A stretch of 64,000 nt of DNA from an uncultured Campylobacter sp. (GCF_938039205.1 NZ_CALHVM010000056.1:124001-188000); one strand, 5' to 3'; shown: positions 18,900 to 28,255, numbered from the stretch's first letter. Numbers and translations are program-made. The notes: generated from the letters alone by a model not told the origin.

Positions 18900-20123
18900 T
18901 TAGTTAAATTTGCGTCCGTTTTTGCGTCCGATGATAAATCTAAGCGCGTTTAGTTTGATAAATCCGTTCGCGTCTTTTTGGTCAAATACGCTGTCTTCTT
19001 CAAACGTACAAAACGCCTCGCTAAAGAGATTGTCCGTTTTGCTGTCGCGTCCTAGAACGATGACGTTGCCTTTGTAGAGCTCGACTTTGACCGTGCCGTT
19101 TACGTTTTCTTGGCTTTTGTCGATGAGCGCTTGCAGCATGATACGCTCAGGCGACCACCAGTAGCCGTTATAGATGAGCTCTGCGTAGCGAGGCATTAGC
19201 TCGTCTTTTAGGTGTGCCGCGCCGCGGTCTAGCGTGATGCTCTCGATCGCGCGGTGAGCTTTTAGCATTATCGTGCCGCCCGGAGTTTCGTAGCAACCGC
19301 GGCTTTTCATGCCGACCGAGCGGTTTTCGACGAGGTCGAGTCTGCCGATACCGTGTTTTGCGCCTAGGCGGTTTAGCTCGGCTAGAAGCGCCGCAGGGCT
19401 CATTTTTTTACCGTTTATGCTAACGGGGTCGCCTTTTTCGTAGCCGATTTCTATTATCTCGCTTTCGTTTGGAGCGTCTTTGGGGCTTACAGTCCAGCGC
19501 CACATATCGGCTTCCGGAGCGTGAGCCGGGTTTTCAAGCACCAAGCCCTCGTAGCTGATGTGGAGCAAATTTGCGTCCATAGAGTAGGGGCTTTTGCCCG
19601 GTTTCTTTTCTATTTTGATACCGTTTTTTTCGGCGTATTTTAGTAGTTTTTCACGGCTGTTTAGATCCCACTCGCGCCAAGGGGCGATGATGGTTAGGTT
19701 ATCTCCCAGCGCGTAGTAGCCTAGCTCAAAGCGCACTTGGTCGTTGCCTTTGCCGGTCGCTCCGTGGCTCACGCCGTCGGCGCCTACTTTGGCGGCGATT
19801 TCGGCTTGTTTTTTAGCTATCAGCGGGCGAGCTATCGAGGTGCCTAGTAGGTATTCGCCCTCGTAAACGGCGTTTGCTCTAAACATCGGAAATACGAAAT
19901 CTCGCGCAAATTCCTCTTTTAAATCCTCTATAAATATATTTTCGGGTTTTATGCCAAGCTCCAGCGCTTTTTGGCGTGCGGGTTCTAGCTCCTCGCCCTG
20001 ACCGATATCGGCGGTAAAGGTTACTACTTCGCATTTATACTCGTCTTGTAGCCATTTTAAAATAATGCTCGTATCAAGTCCGCCCGAATAGGCGAGAACG
20101 ACTTTTTTCACGTCTTTTTTCAT
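18900..20123 (-). CDS. argG: Argininosuccinate synthase
   Basis: ArgG joins citrulline and aspartate using ATP in arginine biosynthesis. The 407-aa protein has the N-type ATP pyrophosphatase motif AYSGGLDTS at residues 10-18. SHGATGKGNDQVRFELG (about 115-131) and MKSRGCYETPGG are also present. The ATG is preceded by AAAGGATAGAGA. It leads the minus-strand group that ends with era. Confidence 0.97.
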   Translation of the reverse strand: MKKDVKKVVLAYSGGLDTSIILKWLQDEYKCEVVTFTADIGQGEELEPARQKALELGIKPENIFIEDLKEEFARDFVFPMFRANAVYEGEYLLGTSIARPLIAKKQAEIAAKVGADGVSHGATGKGNDQVRFELGYYALGDNLTIIAPWREWDLNSREKLLKYAEKNGIKIEKKPGKSPYSMDANLLHISYEGLVLENPAHAPEADMWRWTVSPKDAPNESEIIEIGYEKGDPVSINGKKMSPAALLAELNRLGAKHGIGRLDLVENRSVGMKSRGCYETPGGTIMLKAHRAIESITLDRGAAHLKDELMPRYAELIYNGYWWSPERIMLQALIDKSQENVNGTVKVELYKGNVIVLGRDSKTDNLFSEAFCTFEEDSVFDQKDANGFIKLNALRFIIGRKNGRKFN

Positions 20124-20289
20124 TCTCTATCCTTTATATTGAGATGACGCGTATTTTAGCCAAATTTGATTAATTTGTTATAAATATCTCCGCTAAAATC
20201 GCGTACGCTAAACGTCAAATTTACATTAAATTTAATATGTAGCGGCGAGGAATTAAAAATTTAAGCCAAATTTGGCTAAAATCGCCGCC
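20124..20289. promoter_or_regulatory. Divergent promoter region of argG and the S4-tsaE-lptB-rpoN operon
   Basis: The element TTGGCTAAAAT occurs outward on both strands (minus at about 20152-20162, plus at about 20272-20282). Each places a TAAAAT -10 candidate close to a start codon. The right copy is part of a 14-nt palindrome AGCCAAATTTGGCT (20264-20277). The plus transcript would have almost no leader. Confidence 0.4.
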
Positions 20290-20535
20290 ATGAGAGTAGA
20301 TAAGTTTTTAAATACCGTAAATATAACGAAAAGGCGCGCGGTCAGCGAAGATATGTGTAAAAGCGGCGTCGTGAGTGTAAACGGCGTTGTCGCCAAGCCG
20401 GCCAAAGAGGTCAAGATCGGCGACGTGATTACGATCAAATTTTTAACGAGAGAGGCGCGCTACGAGGTGCTGGCGATCCCGGAGACCAAAAGCATCCCAA
20501 AATCAGCCCAAGCGCTATACGTAAAAGAGCTATGA
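20290..20535 (+). CDS. S4-domain RNA-binding protein (Hsp15/YlmH-like)
   Basis: An 81-aa protein consisting of a single S4 domain: MRVDKFLNTVNITKRRAVSE, then GVVSVNGVVAKPAKEVKIGD. S4 proteins of this size bind rRNA or stalled ribosomal particles. ATG at 20290 is preferred over an in-frame TTG 18 nt upstream, because family members start with R-[VIL]-D-K. It overlaps tsaE by 4 nt. Confidence 0.88.
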   Translation: MRVDKFLNTVNITKRRAVSEDMCKSGVVSVNGVVAKPAKEVKIGDVITIKFLTREARYEVLAIPETKSIPKSAQALYVKEL

Positions 20536-20933
20536 TAGAGCTAAATTTAGGACTTGACGAGCTTAGCGAGGTGGTAAAAATTTTACCCCAAAGCGGCATC
20601 GTTATATTGCAAGGAAATTTGGCTAGCGGCAAAACGACGTTAGTAAAAGCTATCGTAAAGGCTCGCGGCATCGATGCGGAGGTTACTTCGCCTACGTTTT
20701 CGGTTATGCAAAATTACGGGGATAAAATTTATCACTACGACATCTATCAAAACGGACTTGACGCGATTTTACAAAACGGACTTTTTGAAAATTTGTTAGA
20801 GGAGGGGCTTCACCTGGTAGAGTGGGGCGACGAGCGACTGGAAAAGGCGCTGGCAAATTTGGGCGAAAAATGCGTCAAGATAGTCATCTCGCCTAGCCAA
20901 AAAGGGCGAAAATACGAGGTTTACGGTGCATAA
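20532..20933 (+). CDS. tsaE: tRNA threonylcarbamoyladenosine biosynthesis ATPase TsaE
   Basis: TsaE works with TsaB/TsaD in making t6A37 on tRNAs that read ANN codons. The 133-aa protein has the P-loop LQGNLASGKTTLVKA near residues 28-42. It continues with TSPTFSVMQNY and the C-terminal HLVEWGDERLEKAL motif. It overlaps the S4 gene by 4 nt and lptB by 8 nt. Confidence 0.95.
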   Translation: MIELNLGLDELSEVVKILPQSGIVILQGNLASGKTTLVKAIVKARGIDAEVTSPTFSVMQNYGDKIYHYDIYQNGLDAILQNGLFENLLEEGLHLVEWGDERLEKALANLGEKCVKIVISPSQKGRKYEVYGA

Positions 20934-21654
20934 ATTAGAAGTTAAAGATTTACAAAAAACGATCAAAAAAACAAATATCATAAAAGGTATCTCGCTGGAG
21001 GTCAAAAGCGGCGAGGTAGTGGGTCTGCTGGGCCCAAACGGCGCGGGCAAAACGACGACGTTTTATATGATATGCGGGCTCATCTCGCCCTCTAGCGGTA
21101 GCGTGTTTTTAGATGGCGCAGACGTGACGAAGGTGCCGCTGCATAAGCGCGCGCATATGGGTATCGGCTATCTGCCGCAAGAATCAAGTATATTTAAAGA
21201 CCTCTCCGTCGAGGAAAATTTACTGCTCGGCGCCGAGATCCTATATAAAGACGAGGCCGTCCGCGAGAAAAAAGTAAATGAAATGCTAAATTTGCTAAAT
21301 ATCGAGCCCATACGCCTGCGAAAGGGCGTGAGTCTAAGCGGCGGCGAGCGCAGACGCTGCGAGATCGCTAGAAGCCTAATCATTACGCCTAAATTTTTGC
21401 TCCTGGATGAGCCTTTTGCCGGCGTCGATCCGATCGCCGTTAGCGACATACAAAGTATCGTTCGAGATCTAAAGAAGCTTGGCATCGGCGTGCTCATCAC
21501 CGACCACAACGTCCGCGAGACGCTAGCCATCTGCGACCGAGCCTACGTGATCAAGGACGGTAGCCTGCTAGCTAGCGGCAGCGCGAACGAAGTCGCGAAC
21601 AACAAACTCGTGCGCACCCACTATCTGGGCGAAGAGTTTAAATTTGTAGAATAA
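20926..21654 (+). CDS. lptB: Lipopolysaccharide export ATP-binding protein LptB
   Basis: This ABC ATPase energises LptBFG extraction of LPS from the inner membrane. The 242-aa protein has Walker A GPNGAGKTTTF near residue 37, Q-loop YLPQESSIF, signature LSGGERRR and Walker B LLLDEPFAGVDP, all of LptB type. Translation starts at GTG, overlapping tsaE by 8 nt. Its stop overlaps the rpoN ATG as TAATG, the common lptB-rpoN pairing. Confidence 0.96.
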   Translation: MHKLEVKDLQKTIKKTNIIKGISLEVKSGEVVGLLGPNGAGKTTTFYMICGLISPSSGSVFLDGADVTKVPLHKRAHMGIGYLPQESSIFKDLSVEENLLLGAEILYKDEAVREKKVNEMLNLLNIEPIRLRKGVSLSGGERRRCEIARSLIITPKFLLLDEPFAGVDPIAVSDIQSIVRDLKKLGIGVLITDHNVRETLAICDRAYVIKDGSLLASGSANEVANNKLVRTHYLGEEFKFVE

Positions 21655-22916
21655 TGCTAAAGCAAACTCAAGCTCCCAAAAATAAGCTCTCGCACACGTT
21701 GCGATCGTGGCTGCCGATACTAAGCAGCAGCGTCGAGGAGCTAAAGGAGACGCTTGAGCCGTTTTTAGCGGATAATCCGTTTGCTAGCGTGCAGCAGCGA
21801 AATTTGAGCGAGCTACCCAGCGCCGCGCCATCCAAAAAAGATAAAAATTTCTTCAAAGAAATATCAAAAAACAGCGTAACCGATAGTATCGAAAGCTTTA
21901 GCGTGGCTAAAACGGGGCTTTACGACAAGCTAATCGAGCAGATAGATAAGCCTCTGTTTCCGACCGAAAAATCCCAAAAAATCGCGATGAAAATAATCGA
22001 GTGTATAAACGAGGAGGGCTACTACGAGCCTGAAATATTTGACGAATTTAGCGAGGCGGAGATCGAGTCGGTGCGCAAGCGCTTTGCCTACCTCGAGCCC
22101 GCGGGCATCGGCGCAAAGGACTACAAAGAGAGCTTTTTGTTTCAGCTTGAGGAGCTAAATTTGGACGAAAAGCTTTTTGAAAGCGCAAAAAAGCTTGCGC
22201 TAAATTTCGAAAATCTCTCTCAAATGCGCAAAATCCCGCTCTATAATGAAGCACTCGCCGTCATCAAGAGGCTAAAAAATCCGCCCGCTATCGAGTATAT
22301 GAGCGAGGCTGCTGCGATCATTCCCGACATCGTCATCGACACGAGTTCGGGTGGTATCGAGGTGAGGATCAACGACGACTTTTACCCCGAGATCGTCATC
22401 GACGTCGAGGGGCTGGACGAAAAAGAGAGCTTCGTAGCCTCCCGCGTAAAAGAAGCAAAAGACCTCATAGACGCGCTTGATATGCGAAAAGCCACGCTGC
22501 GAAAGATCGCCCTTATGCTAGTGGAGTATCAGTACGATTACTTTTTTGGCGGCGACATCAAGCCCATGCGCCTAAAGGACATCGCCGAGGATCTGGGGCG
22601 AAACCCATCGACCATTTCGCGCGGCATCTCAAATAAATACCTCGAGTGTTCGCGCGGACTCGTGCCTATAAAGAGCTTTTTCTCCGCTGCGATCGACGAG
22701 GATGTCTCAAACAAGGCTATCAAGGACTTCGTGGCAAATCTCGTCCGAAACGAAAACCCCGCCAAGCCGCTTAGCGATCTAAAAATTTTGGAGTTTATAA
22801 AGAAGGAATTTAACGTCGAGGTCGTCCGCCGCACGATAACCAAATACCGCCTCGCGCTAAATATCGGCAGCTCCAGCGAACGTAAAAAGACCTATCTGCT
22901 GCAATCGGGGAAGTAA
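21654..22916 (+). CDS. rpoN: RNA polymerase sigma-54 factor
   Basis: RpoN directs flagellar middle/late genes in Campylobacter. The 420-aa protein has the Gln/Leu-rich activator-interacting start, core-binding middle, and the HTH LKDIAEDLGRNPSTISRGI near residues 305-323. A C-terminal RpoN box (VVRRTITKYR, near residue 395) is present. Its start is coupled to lptB. Confidence 0.96.
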   Translation: MLKQTQAPKNKLSHTLRSWLPILSSSVEELKETLEPFLADNPFASVQQRNLSELPSAAPSKKDKNFFKEISKNSVTDSIESFSVAKTGLYDKLIEQIDKPLFPTEKSQKIAMKIIECINEEGYYEPEIFDEFSEAEIESVRKRFAYLEPAGIGAKDYKESFLFQLEELNLDEKLFESAKKLALNFENLSQMRKIPLYNEALAVIKRLKNPPAIEYMSEAAAIIPDIVIDTSSGGIEVRINDDFYPEIVIDVEGLDEKESFVASRVKEAKDLIDALDMRKATLRKIALMLVEYQYDYFFGGDIKPMRLKDIAEDLGRNPSTISRGISNKYLECSRGLVPIKSFFSAAIDEDVSNKAIKDFVANLVRNENPAKPLSDLKILEFIKKEFNVEVVRRTITKYRLALNIGSSSERKKTYLLQSGK

Positions 22917-23101
22917 ATTTAACCAAATGAGCGCAAATTTGCGATTAGTGTCAAATTTGAGCGGGTTTTAGATACGGCTTATGCTTTTAAATTTTGCAAT
23001 AATAATGTATAGATTAGCGATGTCGTCAAAAATATTCTCAAAAGCGATAGCGGCTAAAACGCAAATTTGATTTAGCGTAAAATTTACTCAAATTTGAAAA
23101 A

Positions 23102-23923
23102 TCAAATTTTCTCCGTCCCCGCTTCCAGCTCCTTAAAATAAGGCTTCAAGCTCTCGTAGGCATTTTGGATACGCTGAAACTGCGTTTTGCACTCGTCCAA
23201 AAGCTCGGGGCTAAGCGCGGCGTGAAAGTCGGGGTGGCAGGCCTTGACGAGCTCCAGATAGCGGTTTCGCACCTCCTCAAAGCTATCGTTTTTATCACAC
23301 CCAAGCACCGTAAAATGGTCCTCGAAAAGGCTAGCCAGCGCGGCAAATTTGGCCTTGTTTTTCTTGGCGCAGATTTTGATCTGTTTTTTAAATTTTTCAA
23401 ATTCCTCTTCGTTATAGTTAAAGATGATCGAAAATTTCATATACTCGCTCTTGTTAAACAGCTCCTCGAGGCGCGCGCACTCATCCAAATTTGCGATATT
23501 TAGGGCGATTTGACCCTCGGCGGATAAAATTTGCTTTGATTCAAACCCCTTGATGATGTGCGAGATAAAGTACTCGTTTGAGCGATCAAAGCTAAATATC
23601 GCTCCGCCACGTACGAAGGCGACGTCGACGAAAACCATGGCTTTTAGCGAGTTTGGTTGGATGTAGTGGAGTTTGATCGTTTTATACTCGGCGAAGTTTA
23701 AATTTACGTTTTTTAGCTCGTACCTCTGGCAGAGTTTTTTTAGAAATTTGACGAAATATTTGCGCTGAACCTTCTCGTTTTCGTCGTAAAACGACATCAC
23801 TTTGCCTTTTTGCCCCAGCGTCTTGGCGAAGTTTCGCTTTATGAGCGCTTGCAGCTCGAAAAATAGATCGGCGTCTGATGTTTCTATGCTTAGAGATTCT
23901 AGATTTTGACTTACTTTTATCAA
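23102..23923 (-). CDS. J-domain co-chaperone-like protein
   Basis: A 273-aa protein with a C-terminal J domain (about residues 205-265). It reads FTVLGCDKNDSFEEVRNRYLELVKACHPD, keeping the HPD motif that stimulates DnaK ATPase. The N-terminal 200 residues are not recognised by eye. Such DnaJ-like proteins with a long unique front are common in epsilonproteobacteria. It lies 35 nt after bpt on the same strand and faces rpoN tail to tail. Confidence 0.85.
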   Translation of the reverse strand: MIKVSQNLESLSIETSDADLFFELQALIKRNFAKTLGQKGKVMSFYDENEKVQRKYFVKFLKKLCQRYELKNVNLNFAEYKTIKLHYIQPNSLKAMVFVDVAFVRGGAIFSFDRSNEYFISHIIKGFESKQILSAEGQIALNIANLDECARLEELFNKSEYMKFSIIFNYNEEEFEKFKKQIKICAKKNKAKFAALASLFEDHFTVLGCDKNDSFEEVRNRYLELVKACHPDFHAALSPELLDECKTQFQRIQNAYESLKPYFKELEAGTEKI

Positions 23924-23958
23924 ATTTTGCCTTTATAAAACGCATTTGAAAGCATTTT

Positions 23959-24681
23959 TTATTCCGTTTTTTCCCACACGGGCGTTTCGTCTAGCGGGAC
24001 GTATTCGCGCAGGCGCTCGTAGGGCTTGTAGTCGGCCTTGTAGGCTAGGCTAGGGCAGTCTTTGACGTAGTAGCCTAGATATATCCAGCGTAAATTTAGC
24101 TGCCTTGCTAGTAAAATTTGCTGATAGAGCGAGTATCTGCCGATGCTAAGATCTGCAAAATCAGGATCGTAATAGCAATAAACCGCCGAGATACCGTCGC
24201 TAAGGATATCGACGAGATCGACGCCGATGAGCCGGCCGCCGGCAAAATACGCTATCTCCTTGCCAAACTCTGCGTGCCCCGCGACGTAGAGCTCGTAGTA
24301 GCGGCGAAAGTCCAGCTCGTAGTACTTCCACTCGCGCTTTTCTTGCATAAATTTATGGTATTTTTTGTATAGCGCCACGTGCGCGTCGTCTATGAGCGGC
24401 TTTGTTAGGATGATTTTGGTATTTTCGTTTTTACGCATCGTGCGGCGGGCTGATTTGCTAAATTTAAAATTTAGCGCATCAACCCTGATATTTACGCACT
24501 CGTGGCAACCCGCGCAGTTTGGCTTGGAAAAATACTTGCCAAAACGCCTAAAGCCGCGCCTGGCAAGAGCGTCGTTTACGGCAAAGTCGCAGCCGTCCAC
24601 GTAGCGATACTCCATGCGCGAGTCCCTGTCCTTTAGGTAGGGGCAGGGGCTGGGCAGGGTGGAAAACGGCACGACTAGCAC
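23959..24681 (-). CDS. bpt: Aspartate/glutamate leucyltransferase (N-end rule Bpt)
   Basis: Bpt transfers leucine from Leu-tRNA to proteins with N-terminal Asp or Glu, marking them for ClpAP. The 240-aa protein shows LPSPCPYLKDRDSRMEYRY (residues 9-27), FSKPNCAGCHECVNIRV and a C-terminal GRYSLYQQILLARQLNLRWIYLGYYV region. This is the usual ATE/Bpt layout. GTG start; it overlaps the small upstream gene by 7 nt. Confidence 0.94.
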   Translation of the reverse strand: MLVVPFSTLPSPCPYLKDRDSRMEYRYVDGCDFAVNDALARRGFRRFGKYFSKPNCAGCHECVNIRVDALNFKFSKSARRTMRKNENTKIILTKPLIDDAHVALYKKYHKFMQEKREWKYYELDFRRYYELYVAGHAEFGKEIAYFAGGRLIGVDLVDILSDGISAVYCYYDPDFADLSIGRYSLYQQILLARQLNLRWIYLGYYVKDCPSLAYKADYKPYERLREYVPLDETPVWEKTE

Positions 24682-24896
24682 TTTTTGATATCCGCGTCCT
24701 TGACGTAGGCTAGAAACTCGTCGCGCAAAATTTGCTCTTTGTGCGCGATGGCTTCTTCTTTGCTGAAGGTTTTTGGTTCAGGCTTTAAATTTTGCTTCGC
24801 GGCGTTTTTGGCGGCTGAATTTGAGCTCAAATTTGCATTTTGCTCTTTTTGAAGCTCTTTTTTTATATCCTTTAAACTATCGAAAAAATCATTCAT
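24675..24896 (-). CDS. Small conserved-context hypothetical protein
   Basis: A 73-aa hydrophilic, Lys/Ala/Asn-rich protein with no recognised domain. The ends look helical (FFDSLKDIKKELQKEQ and EEAIAHKEQILRDEFLAYVKD). It overlaps pycA by 8 nt and bpt by 7 nt, so it is very likely translated as part of this operon. Confidence 0.75.
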   Translation of the reverse strand: MNDFFDSLKDIKKELQKEQNANLSSNSAAKNAAKQNLKPEPKTFSKEEAIAHKEQILRDEFLAYVKDADIKKC

Positions 24897-26355
24897 CCGC
24901 GTGCTCCTCTTTAAATTTTCTAGCGTCTTTTACCCTTTGTATCGCGGCAGCGATTGCAGCGATCACCTCTTCATTATCCTCGTTGTCTTTGGTTTTCATC
25001 TTTTCTAGCAGGGTAGGCATCTTGTTTTCGACGTATGACGTATCGAAAAATCCTCGCCTAAAGTCGCGCTCCTTGCTAATGCTGAGCAAAAACGGGATCG
25101 TGGTTTTGACACTGCCTTCGATCGTAAACTCATCTAGAGCGCGTTTTAGTTTATTTACGGCTAGATCGTAGCTAGGGGCTCGGACTATGAGCTTAGCTAG
25201 CAAGCTATCGTAAAACGGCGGTATCTGATAGTCTTTATATAGATGGCTATCGACGCGCACGGAAGGGCCCAGAGCAGGGTAGTAGCCGGTGATCTCGCCA
25301 GGGCTTGGGATGAAGTTTTGCCACGCGTCCTCTGCAGTTATACGCGCCTCTATAGCAAAGCCTTGCGTGATGACGTCGCTTTGCTCCATGTCGAGGATCT
25401 CGCCCGCCGCGATACGGATCTGGCGCACTATGAGATCCACGCCCGTGATCTCCTCGGTCACGCCGTGCTCGACCTGGATACGAGTGTTCATCTCCATAAA
25501 ATAAAAGTTGTTGTAATCATCTAACAAAAACTCGATCGTACCGGCGTTGGTGTAGTTTACTGCCTTTGCTGCGGCGACTGCGGTCACGCCCATGCTCTTT
25601 CGCAGACTTTCGCTCATAGTTGGGCTGGGCGCGATCTCGAGGATCTTTTGGTGGCGGCGCTGGATCGAGCAGTCTCGCTCTGCTAAGTGGATGATGTTGC
25701 CGTATTTGTCGCCTAAAATCTGAAACTCGATGTGGCGCGGATTTACGACGTATTTTTCCATGAAAACTTCGTCGTTATTAAAAAATGCCTTAGCCTCGCG
25801 CGTGCAGCTTTCAAAGCTAGACTCTAGCTCCTCCTCTTTCCACACGACGCGGATGCCGCGGCCGCCGCCGCCGCCGCTAGCTTTTAGGATGACGGGATAG
25901 CCGATGCGTTCGGCGTAGAGCTTGATATTTTCTATCGTTTCGTTGTTTAGCTTTTCGGTGCCGGGCACGATAGGGATGCCGTTTTTATTCATCAGATAGC
26001 GAGCGATGTTTTTGTTGCCCATTTTGCGGATGACGTCGGCGGTAGGCCCGATGAAAACTAGACCCGCATCCTCGACCTCTTTGGCAAATTCGTAGTTTTC
26101 GCTCAAAAATCCGTAGCCCGGGTGTATGGCGTCTGCGCCGCAAGCTTTTGCTACCTCAACGATGCGCTTGGCGTCTAGGTAGCCCTTGATCGGATCGATA
26201 CCGATCTGGTAGGCTTCGTCGGCTATCTTGACATGCAGGCAGTCTTGGTCGGGCTTGGTGTAAATGGCGACGTTTTTGATGTGTAAGTCTTTGCAGGCAC
26301 GGATAACGCGAACGGCTATCTCTCCGCGGTTTGCGATCAAAATTTTATGTATCAC
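24889..26355 (-). CDS. pycA: Biotin carboxylase subunit, probably pyruvate carboxylase subunit A
   Basis: It carboxylates biotin on a partner protein using ATP and bicarbonate. The 488-aa chain starts IHKILIANRGEIAVRV and carries the ATP-grasp glycine loop KASGGGGGRGIR near residue 160. MEMNTRIQVEHGVTE and the C-terminal lid are also present. GTG at 26355 with an upstream GAAAGGAAAG is preferred over a frame extended by 30 residues. The extra C-terminal tail and CLHVKIADEAYQIG resemble the two-subunit pyruvate carboxylase (PycA) more than AccC. AccC cannot be excluded. Confidence 0.8.
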   Translation of the reverse strand: MIHKILIANRGEIAVRVIRACKDLHIKNVAIYTKPDQDCLHVKIADEAYQIGIDPIKGYLDAKRIVEVAKACGADAIHPGYGFLSENYEFAKEVEDAGLVFIGPTADVIRKMGNKNIARYLMNKNGIPIVPGTEKLNNETIENIKLYAERIGYPVILKASGGGGGRGIRVVWKEEELESSFESCTREAKAFFNNDEVFMEKYVVNPRHIEFQILGDKYGNIIHLAERDCSIQRRHQKILEIAPSPTMSESLRKSMGVTAVAAAKAVNYTNAGTIEFLLDDYNNFYFMEMNTRIQVEHGVTEEITGVDLIVRQIRIAAGEILDMEQSDVITQGFAIEARITAEDAWQNFIPSPGEITGYYPALGPSVRVDSHLYKDYQIPPFYDSLLAKLIVRAPSYDLAVNKLKRALDEFTIEGSVKTTIPFLLSISKERDFRRGFFDTSYVENKMPTLLEKMKTKDNEDNEEVIAAIAAAIQRVKDARKFKEEHADE

Positions 26356-26744
26356 TTGGCTTTCCTTTCTTATCGTTTTTTGAATTTTACTCTTTTTTGC
26401 TTGCTGATGCTTGAAATTTGCTTTTTTAGAACATGATCTTTGCATGCAGTCTTTAAATTCGCTATTTTTGCTATTAAATTTTTAGCTTGTACTGCCTTTA
26501 TCTATATATTTTAATGCTCGGTAGCCAGGCGCGCTTGTTTTTAATTAAATTTGCTACATAAGATAACATAAAGATTTTTATAGATGGTTAAATGTGGCAA
26601 ATTTAGTACATAAATTTGAAATTTGATGGCCTTACGGCAAATTTTGATGTAGTAGGGTGGGTAAAAAACGAAATTTTTGCAAATATATCAAAAATTAGAA
26701 AGATTTAAGAAACCTTTGGCTATACTTCACATTTCTTTTAAAGT
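26356..26744. other. Intergenic stretch between pycA and tRNA-Arg
   Basis: About 390 nt, AT-rich, with no convincing gene. It should hold the divergent promoters of pycA and tRNA-Arg; a TATACT at 26721-26726 lies about 20 nt before the tRNA. Confidence 0.5.
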
Positions 26745-26821
26745 GCGCTCGTAGCTCAGCTGGATAGAGCATTTGATTGCGGTTCAAAAGGTCAGGGATT
26801 CGAATTCCTTCGAGCGCACCA
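26745..26821 (+). tRNA. tRNA-Arg (anticodon GCG), prophage attachment target
   Basis: A 77-nt cloverleaf: acceptor GCGCTCG/CGAGCGC, D arm GCTC/GAGC, anticodon stem TTTGA/TCAAA with loop TTGCGGT (anticodon GCG, reading CGC), T arm AGGGA/TCCTT and encoded CCA. A P4-type integrase gene starts 235 nt downstream in the same direction. The 3' half is therefore the likely attL core. No second copy of the 3' end occurs in this window, so attR is outside. Confidence 0.95.
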
Positions 26822-26954
26822 TTTATTCATTTCTTAAGTTTTCTTTTTAATTCTTTTCTTTTCACGAAGCTCGTTTTTATCGGGTTTTATCCTGATTTTT
26901 GCTTTTCTTTTGTTTTCTTTGCTTTTCTTTTCATTTCTTTTCTTTTAAGGATTT

Positions 26955-26992
26955 TTAACGGATAATTTTACAGATAAATCTCTATCCGTTAA
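26955..26992. repeat. Inverted repeat upstream of the integrase
   Basis: TTAACGGATA (26955-26964) and TATCCGTTAA (26983-26992) form a perfect 10-bp inverted repeat with an 18-nt spacer, between the tRNA and the integrase start. It follows an about 120-nt pyrimidine-rich stretch of CTTTT-like words. It could be an integrase/excisionase arm site or an operator. Confidence 0.5.
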
Positions 26993-27055
26993 CTTTTGTC
27001 CGTAAAAAATCTTTGCTTGATTTTTAGGGGCTTGCGGATATACAAAAGGATAAAA

Positions 27056-28255
27056 ATGCCAAAGATCAATCCCCCGCTAACCGACACGGCCATAAAAAAT
27101 TTAAAGCCTAAGGACAAAATTTATAAAAAATCCGACGGACAAAATTTGTTTATATTTATTGAGCCGGGCGGGCGTAAATTTTTTGCGCTTGAATATAAAA
27201 GCCCTCTCACGCTTAAGATGCGGCGCATGGCTTTGGGTAACTATCCGCTTTTGACTTTGGCCAAGGCTAGAGAGCTAAGGATGGAGCTTTTGCGCCAAAT
27301 AAACGACGGAGTCGATCCTCTCAACGCAAAAAGTAGCGATACGAGTAGAAATTTTGAGCGTTTGGCCATGGAGTGGATAGATAAAAAAAGCGAAATAATC
27401 AAAGAGTGGACGGCACAAAATCAAACTAGAAACGCGCAAAAATATCTATTCCCGTATCTCGGTAAAAGAGATATATCGGGCATTACGGCCGCCGAAATAA
27501 TCGAAGTCCTGCGAAAAGTCGAGAGCAGCGGCAGCCTAAGCGTGTTAAAAAAGCTATTTCAATTTTGCGGGCAACTATGGCGATACGCCGTAGTTAGCGG
27601 CAAAGCGTCTCACAACATCATCGCGGATATAGATTTTAAATACACGTTTAAGACTAAAAAGCAGCAAAACTACCCGGCGCTAACGGACGATAACGATCTA
27701 CGCGCGCTGGTGCTGGCTATCGACGAATACGGCGGCGAGTATAAAACAAAGGTCGCGCTAAAACTCGGGCTTTATACGGCGGCTCGGTCGTTTAACATAC
27801 GCGCGGCGCAGTGGAGCGAGTTTGATTTCGACAAAGAAATTTGGAGTATAGAAGCGGGGAAGATGAAGCAGGATGAAGTTTTTAAACTCCCGATATCTAG
27901 GCAGGTTAAGGTGTTGCTGCTTGAATACCGCAAATTTGCCGGGCGCAGCGATTATCTATTTTTTAACCACTTTAGCAAAACGAAGTATATGAGCGAAAAT
28001 ACGCTAAACGTAGCGCTTAGGCGCATGGGCTATACCAAAGACGAGATAGTATATCACGGGTTTCGCTCAAGCTTTAGCACCGTTTGCAACGAAAACACGC
28101 ACGTTCACGGCTACTCCGAAGCGATCATCGAAAAATGTCTAGCGCACAAAGACGCAAACTCGGTAAGGGCGGCGTATAATAGGGCGGCAAATTTGTCGCA
28201 TATGAAAGGTTTGATGCAGTGGTGGGCGGATTATTTAGACGGCTTAATCGCTTAA
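27056..28255 (+). CDS. int: Tyrosine integrase, P4/DUF4102 type
   Basis: A 399-aa site-specific recombinase. Residues 1-90 are the arm-binding DUF4102 domain (LTDTAIKNLKPKDKIYKKSD...ALGNYPLLTLAKAREL). A core-binding domain follows, then the catalytic domain with Arg in YTAARSFNIR, HGFR (H-x-x-R) and the nucleophile Tyr in HKDANSVRAAYNRA. ATG at 27056 after AAAAGGATAAAA is chosen over an upstream in-frame ATG. It faces the AlpA-like gene with a 4-nt overlap of 3' ends. Confidence 0.95.
   Translation: MPKINPPLTDTAIKNLKPKDKIYKKSDGQNLFIFIEPGGRKFFALEYKSPLTLKMRRMALGNYPLLTLAKARELRMELLRQINDGVDPLNAKSSDTSRNFERLAMEWIDKKSEIIKEWTAQNQTRNAQKYLFPYLGKRDISGITAAEIIEVLRKVESSGSLSVLKKLFQFCGQLWRYAVVSGKASHNIIADIDFKYTFKTKKQQNYPALTDDNDLRALVLAIDEYGGEYKTKVALKLGLYTAARSFNIRAAQWSEFDFDKEIWSIEAGKMKQDEVFKLPISRQVKVLLLEYRKFAGRSDYLFFNHFSKTKYMSENTLNVALRRMGYTKDEIVYHGFRSSFSTVCNENTHVHGYSEAIIEKCLAHKDANSVRAAYNRAANLSHMKGLMQWWADYLDGLIA

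Noticed and set aside
26356..26445. 30-residue upstream extension of the biotin carboxylase
   Set aside because: Low-complexity basic sequence; the family start IHKILIANRGE fits GTG 26355 with a good ribosome-binding site.
26781..26821. Search for attR (second copy of the tRNA-Arg 3' end)
   Set aside because: No second copy of the tRNA 3' sequence was seen up to 64000, so the right boundary is taken to be outside the window.
26996..27055. Upstream ATG of the integrase
   Set aside because: The extra 20 residues do not match DUF4102, and AAAAGGATAAAA precedes the ATG at 27056.
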